Assembly: GCA_028554755.1 (NCBI GenBank)
Contig: JAPTOF010000016.1
Span: forward strand, 7,663,001 to 7,727,000
Direction of reading: 5' to 3'
Length of the DNA stretch: 64,000 nucleotides
DNA from: Cordia subcordata
Taxonomy: Eukaryota; Streptophyta; Magnoliopsida; Boraginales; Cordiaceae
Part shown: positions 58,731 through 64,000 of the stretch, piece by piece
Numbering within the stretch: position 1 is the stretch's first letter
How the letters are laid out: the number at the start of each line of letters is the position of its first letter
Made by a program: the position numbers and the translations under genes
The notes under the pieces: generated by a model
What the model saw: only the letters and a program-made list of their open reading frames with translations
Told to the model about the DNA's origin: nothing
Database searches by the model: none

Positions 58731-59607
58731 AAAAGGGGTGCTTTTCGGAAGTGTATATTATATATGTCGGAAAAAAAAAAATTTTAACCCTATTATTTTA
58801 ATTGCTTCCAAAATTAACCTAACTTTTAAATTGTTTATAAAAATAGACTTTTTGAACTTTGAAAATTCGAAATCAAACTTCGAAAAATTCAAATTCGAAC
58901 TTCGGAAGTTTGATTATTCTTTTTTATCGTCGTTCAAAAAACGATGACTTCGAACTTTCAAAGTTCGGTTTCCACCTTGTTCTCTTTTCTATACTTTTTT
59001 TTTTTTTTGCGGGTTTTCTTTCTAGACGATGTTATTATCAAAACCCCACCCCTACCCCGACCGCTACCGCGAGGGAATCTATTATCAACGTTTGGCGAGC
59101 TGTTGATCTATATTTGTATGTGTCGTTAATTATATTCATGCATGTATCATCAATCCATGATGATGCAATTTGATAAAGGTAATTTGTTAATCCACACAAA
59201 ATTCAACTCAAGTTTCATTACAAGGCCATCATGGGTATTTGTATTACTTCTCTTCATCGTGATACCCGGCGAATGTTCCCAGGGGTGTTTGGCTCGCTCG
59301 AAGCTTCAACCTTTTATGCGATCATGCAGCTTTCGAACTTTGAAAGTTCGAAAATTTTGCCCTCTCAAACTTTCAAAGTTCGAGCCTGAATTTTCAAAGT
59401 TCGAATCAAAATCGTAACATTAATTGTTTTTGAATAGCGTAAAAGAAACATAATCACACTTCCAAAATTCGTTCTTAGATTTCGAAAACTCAAAAAGTCT
59501 ATTTTTACAAAACTCTTAAAAATTGAGTTAATTTTGGAAGCAATTAAAAAAAATAAGGTTAAGGAGAAAAAATTAACTATAGATGTCATGAAGAAAACGC
59601 TTCTCAT
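58731..59607. mobile_element. Foldback/long-TIR element with TTCGAACTTT palindromes
   Basis: The arms 58731 to about 58985 and about 59330-59607 are imperfect reverse complements over about 200 bases or more: TTTAATTGCTTCCAAAATTA at 58797-58816 with its complement near 59530-59549, and AAAATAGACTTTTT near 58840 with AAAAAGTCTATTTT near 59492. Near-palindromes such as CGAACTTTCAAAGTTCG occur at about 58949, 59334, 59369 and 59393. The middle (about 58990-59320) is unrelated and slightly richer in GC. No transposase is visible. Confidence 0.65.
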
Positions 59608-61435
59608 GAATCATTTGCTATCGAAAAAGGTGCTTTCCCTGATGCAAAGCAATTAGTAAAGTCAACAAAAGAGATGCTATTTTAGGAATAGTTACAAGGA
59701 GATATGCTATTTTAAGTTGGGAAATAGTTATCATATCACATCTGATAAAACTGATTACTATTTGCAAATATTTTGTAGGTAACAATGTTCATATAGATTG
59801 TAGTTATATACATACATATATATATATACATCTATACATATATATATACACACACATATATGTGAACATTATTAGCAAATACTTGCTGAGAAATTGTGTT
59901 TGCACCTGAACTCTAACATCACATGATGAATGCACCTTGTAGACCTTTGAATCTACGATAAAGACCCCTCTACCTTGCAAGAGCTTAGCCTAAGATAATC
60001 CCTCTTGTCTTAGCTGCAGCTCAAAAGACATCGAAGCAGTATTGGTTGTTGGTCGTAGTACCGGGTATTGTAGGTTGTGTGTTCCAAGGGTTTGCTCCCC
60101 TAACCCTATAAGAGGGTACACCCTGAATTACAGCGCGTTAACTAAGGTCATGGACCTAGCTATTATCCCATAATCTTGGGAGCAACGGTTCTATAGTGTC
60201 CTAATTACCAAGCCTTTTGACCATTCGCTGCCAGTTGACTTTCCAAAATTGACGCCCTTGTCTGAAGGACCCGTGTCTAGGCCAAAAAAGCAAGGCTTGG
60301 CCCATAGCCTGTTCTGCCAAGCATGTCTGATTTGGGCCAACACACGCCTCAACCAAGCGGGCACTAACCTACTTTTTTTCTAGGTTTCAGTTTATTCATA
60401 AATGGTTAAAATAATATAATATAAGAATTAGGTTAATGATTTGTTAAATCCCCTCTCCTGTAAATACAAATGGAAGGACCCAGCTTGCAAGGTCGATTTT
60501 ATTCATTTTCTTGGATCTTCTTTATGAATATGCATGAGTACTATTGTAGAATCAGAGTCAAACAACTGTCCATGATACGTTTATAGTTGTTGCCTGGTTG
60601 AGAAAATATTACATGATTAAAATGGAATATGCAGCTGTTGAAGACAAGTGGCAATAAGGAACCTTATCAACCTTCAATTTGCTTATATAGTGGGCTTCCG
60701 TACTGCAAAAGACTCAACACCAACAATGATTAAGAAGTTTTTGAGTTGTCCTAATTAAGCATCAGGAAGATTAAGTTGTTCTAAGTGCTTCAATGCTAAT
60801 CATGAAGATTGCTAATGATGACTGGAAATAATCCATTGTTACTGGTTATGTTGGTCTATTGTGGCACATATGGAGCCAACAAGTTAAGGTGCGCTGTTTT
60901 TAATCGTACCACACTATTTTATTTCTTGCCCCAATTGATTTGACATTTTCTAATAATTAAAAATGTAACCAAAGCTAAGTAAGCTTTGAGAGGGATCTTG
61001 AATTTAGAAATTGACCTCAAAAGCTGAAAAGGATACCCGAAGTTACAATGTCAAACTTAAATCATGTTTGGGATGGTAAATGTTATCTATCCCCACCCCA
61101 TACACACATAATTAAATTGAGATCCTTTCGTATTATTAATTCAATTATTCAATTTTGAAGTAAATCGTTAATACCTTTACATGTCAAAAGTTATTTCTTG
61201 ATTCTATCTTCACCAATCTAGTTGAAAAAGTTACCAAATCATCAATACAATGCTCAGTTTCAACTTGTAAGAATATAAGGTAATTATCAATTTATCACCC
61301 CATTTAGAAATTTACGTTTTCAAAAAAGGGACTACTTAATTCTTATATAAGTTAGCATGTCCCCTCGTATGAGGGGAGCTAATGGCATTACGCATGGACA
61401 TACACATAACGCAAGGTTATTCTTTCCTTCTGAAG
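59608..61435. other. Intergenic, no gene recognised
   Basis: TA/CA simple repeats lie at 59810-59866. The segment about 59930-60370 is distinctly less AT-rich and holds non-random-looking sequence (for example GTAGTACCGGGTATTGTAGG), but I could not match it to a gene or element in either strand. Confidence 0.35.
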
Positions 61436-62130
61436 AAAAAGGAGAGATGACACTTCCGAGGATTTTATCAAAACTAAAAGGAATTTACAAAACAAAATTA
61501 GAGTATGGGTTTATACCTGTATCAACTATCTAAGTGAAGCACAAACCTTTACTAAAAACAAAGTTTGCACAAACAACCAAGTCCAAAAAGAGTGCAAAGC
61601 AAAATAGAAACAAGGATGGAGGGCATAACCTTGCCACCTATTACAAAGACCCCTAAGCACTAAACAAAGGAAAAGTTGAGAGCAGAAAGAAAAAGAAGCA
61701 AGCAAACAACCTTCAATCTCAATTCAAAACATCAACTTGAACCTACAATCTCAATCCAAAAAGAATGCGAAGCTACCCAACAGGAAAGGTACATCCTTCA
61801 TCAAACAACAACTTGCAATCTCAATCAAAAACACCACAAAAAGGATGCAGAGTAGAAGGAGAAAATAAAAACACAACCGAACGAATAAAAAGGAAAAGGA
61901 TACCTTATTTAGTAGACATGACCATGGCCAAAGTACTGAAGACCTATGGATTTGTTTAACAATTCCTTTAAGTAAGTGAATATTTTGAAAGTCATGAAAA
62001 AACTTATAAAACCCAACGGCCAACACTCCAAGGTTAGCAAGCAAGTCAGTAGCTTGATTGACTTCCCTATGAATATGAGCAATTCTCAACACTTGAAGAG
62101 AAAAATTTAATGTCTTCATTTCAAAATCAA
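61436..62130 (-). pseudogene. LINE 3' end with RNase H-like (RVT_3) C-terminus
   Basis: The minus-strand frame 62119-61751 begins MKTLNFSLQVLRIAHIHREV and continues NQATDLLANLGV, the final block of the plant LINE RNase H domain (H-x-x-R-E-x-N-x-A-x-D-x-L-A). It then runs into a hydrophobic Leu/Phe-rich tail. The upstream RNase H part is missing or replaced by GC-rich sequence at 62140-62330. Sequence to 61436 is probably the 3' UTR. Confidence 0.6.
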
Positions 62131-62139
62131 TTGGGTCTC

Positions 62140-62330
62140 AATATGGAAACTGGGCCTAGCAAGGCCCGGTAGCCCCAGGCTCTGTGAAGCCTGCATGTTG
62201 ATGGTTGGGCCGGACCAGGCTGGGCCCAAAGATAAGGGACCCCAGGCCCAGCTCGTATAAGAGGCCTAACCTACTTATAGCTGAGCTGGGCTAGGCTGGT
62301 CCGTCAGCCTTATCATTTATGTTTTACGCA
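62140..62330. repeat. GC-rich GGGCC/GGCCC-repeat segment
   Basis: Contains frequent GGCCC, GGGCC and CCCAGGC motifs (for example AAGGCCCGGTAGCCCCAGGC, GCTGGGCCC), in sharp contrast with the AT-rich flanks. Such GGGCC-rich blocks occur at subterminal regions of plant DNA transposons. Element limits are not defined. Confidence 0.4.
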
Positions 62331-62364
62331 CATTTAGTATTTAATTAACAGATAATATTCAAAA

Positions 62365-64000
62365 CTAGTATAGACCCCGTGTGGTGCACGGCATATTCAT
62401 ACTATGTTTGTAATATAAACTTTTGTAAATTATAATACTATAAATTGCTATAATTGTGTTCAATTATTAATACTCTCAGCTAACTTTTGAATAAATTGGT
62501 TTATATATAGAGAGAGAAGGGTTAAAATAAGATATTTTCCTCTTTTAAATTGTTGCATACTAAATGTTATACCAATTCTATGTGAAGAAAATATTTTCAA
62601 TAGAAAAGAAAAAAAATTTTCATTCAATTATAAAGAAGAAAAATGAACCAAGTTCTGTCTAAGACATTGATTTTTAGATAGTGAACAAATAATCCAACAT
62701 CTAGTATAAGATATGTTTACCAAAAAGAAGAAGAAGAAAAAAAATTCTTTAAAAGAAGAAAAGTTTGATAGTAAATTATAAGAGACAGAGAATAATAGAC
62801 TCACATTTATTCACCATCCAATTTATTCGAAAATCCAAACATAACATGTAATTTTTTTGTGGTAATGAATCATGTAAATCATTTAAGTTTCAACTTTACA
62901 TAATTTTAATTGTAACTTTGTAAACAAACAATTCCTTATAAATAGGTTTGGTGCCTTTTTCGTTTGACATAACTTCAATTATAGTTTTGTACATAAAAAA
63001 AATAAAAATAAAAATAAAATCTTGCGAATTTGATTGTTGTCTTTTCCAAGCTTCCATAAACTTAAAGTGGGATTATAGGTGATAAAAAGTTTCCTGCGAA
63101 TTTGATCAAATATTTTTGTATTTCTATAATGATTCTTATACATAATTATTATATAGGTATTTTGTATAAATTAAAGTATGTGAATGATAATTAAATAAAA
63201 TAACTTTGTAATAAAATATATAAATAAGACAAATGTATATCAAAAATATTTATATAATAGAATATGTAAATGCAAGAATACATTATAAATACTTTAACAA
63301 GAGTGTATACCTTCTCATTACTCTACAAATAGCAACATGTAATTGGCCAAAGTGAATACTGTGCGTGATAAATATAAGTCAAACTTTACAAAAAAAAACT
63401 CTTGTCAATAGGGTTGTTGCTCTTTCCATTTTACATAGCTTCAAGTATAATTTTGTACATAAAAAAATTGCTTGTACATGTTTTCGATCCTTCCGTAGTC
63501 TTAATTAAATGGGACTAATTAGTCGGTGACAAATAAAAGTAGAAAAAAAAACCATAAAAATTCACAAATTAGCAACTATTCCAAAAATGATAAACAACTT
63601 GAATCATCCCAAAATCTGACAATGTTTTGCAATATAAATATACTAGTATGACACTCATACAATATACTGAGAGTGACATATGTGATTAAATATATTAAAA
63701 CTATAAAATTTTTACATCTTACTAAATAATAACTGAAAGAATTATATACTATAAAATTAATAAAATAATTATTGATATATATAAAAAAAGGACATAATAT
63801 TAATTAAATTAAAATATTTAAAACAGAAATGAAACTGAATAAATGATGGAAATAAAAAATTAACCTAAAAATGAGCATATTTAATTGATAAATAATTATG
63901 AAAAACTTGTCATATACATCACCACTTGACAACACAAAATTACAGTTTATTTTGCTTTATTATATAGTATAAATATAGATTATGTAATTTTTATTGAGGT
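62365..64000 (-). mobile_element. Helitron with helicase remnant, runs off the right edge
   Basis: On the minus strand the element ends TATACTAG (CTAG at 62368-62365, followed by T), preceded by a hairpin CCGTGCACCACACGG about 10 bases upstream, the standard Helitron 3' end. About 930 bases further into it, at about 63285-63385, frames give DLYLSRTVF and, one frame over, FGQLHVAICRVM. This matches the Helitron helicase C-terminal block (LYLPxPVFxHGQLYVAxSRV). Stops and shifts show decay. The rest of the helicase and the 5' end lie outside the window. Confidence 0.65.

Noticed and set aside
58859..59173. 104-codon plus-strand frame as a gene
   Set aside because: Runs across the inverted arm and centre of the foldback element; low-complexity Phe-rich part and no domain.

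Overview
This is nuclear DNA of a flowering plant, most likely a eudicot. The evidence is intron-containing genes with plant-specific products (a BYPASS1/ROH1-type protein, an R2R3-MYB, a plant GH28 polygalacturonase, a SPIRAL1-like protein), GT-AG introns, very AT-rich intergenic DNA with long (TA)n tracts, and most of the well-known plant transposon classes. I cannot name the species. No prokaryotic, organellar or viral replicon is visible.

Only four genes look intact, and one of these runs off the window. From left to right: (1) minus strand, 1-266, the first codons of a ROH1-like (DUF793) gene; (2) plus strand, 11559-13701, a three-exon R2R3-MYB of the MYB103 type (329 aa), a secondary-wall/lignin regulator; (3) minus strand, 20314-23256, a six-exon GH28 polygalacturonase-like gene (483 aa); (4) minus strand, 53243-53904, a two-exon SPIRAL1-like microtubule protein (105 aa). 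Three of the four families act in cell-wall or cell-shape processes (wall thickening, pectin, cortical microtubules), and ROH1 has been linked to exocyst-dependent wall deposition. From memory, the pairs ROH1-MYB103 and polygalacturonase-SP1L are each near neighbours in Arabidopsis, which supports the assignments. I see no operon-like or otherwise co-regulated unit.

The rest is largely transposon-derived. At 30258-41020 lies an old Copia retrotransposon with 5-bp target duplications, two LTRs and a decayed gag-integrase-RT. Inside it sits the 5' half of an Athila-like Ty3/Gypsy element (LTR, tRNA-Asp primer site, gag, protease) whose 3' half is missing. At 42.2-46.1 kb a LINE carries a tandem LTR-internal-LTR-internal-LTR array of a small non-coding retrotransposon; a solo LTR of that family lies at 57814-58101. 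Further pieces are LINE RNase H remnants (14.0, 42.3 and 62.0 kb), a short Helitron (14977-15868), a larger Helitron with helicase remains at the right edge (62365 onward), two MULE-type long-TIR elements (26690-27425 and 50132-51228, the second split by a solo LTR), a CACTA-type fragment (46.2 kb), a foldback element (58.7-59.6 kb), and a family of about 230-bp PIF/Harbinger-type MITEs with at least six copies, two of them inside introns of the polygalacturonase and SPIRAL1-like genes. A decayed B-type cyclin gene fragment lies near 47.6-48.1 kb.

I did not find a convincing new biological system. The points most worth a second look are a duplicated 3' splice site in MYB103 intron 1, two candidate secondary-wall MYB sites upstream of that gene, the same MITE family in introns of two genes, and the layered transposon insertions, whose order can be read from the sequence.
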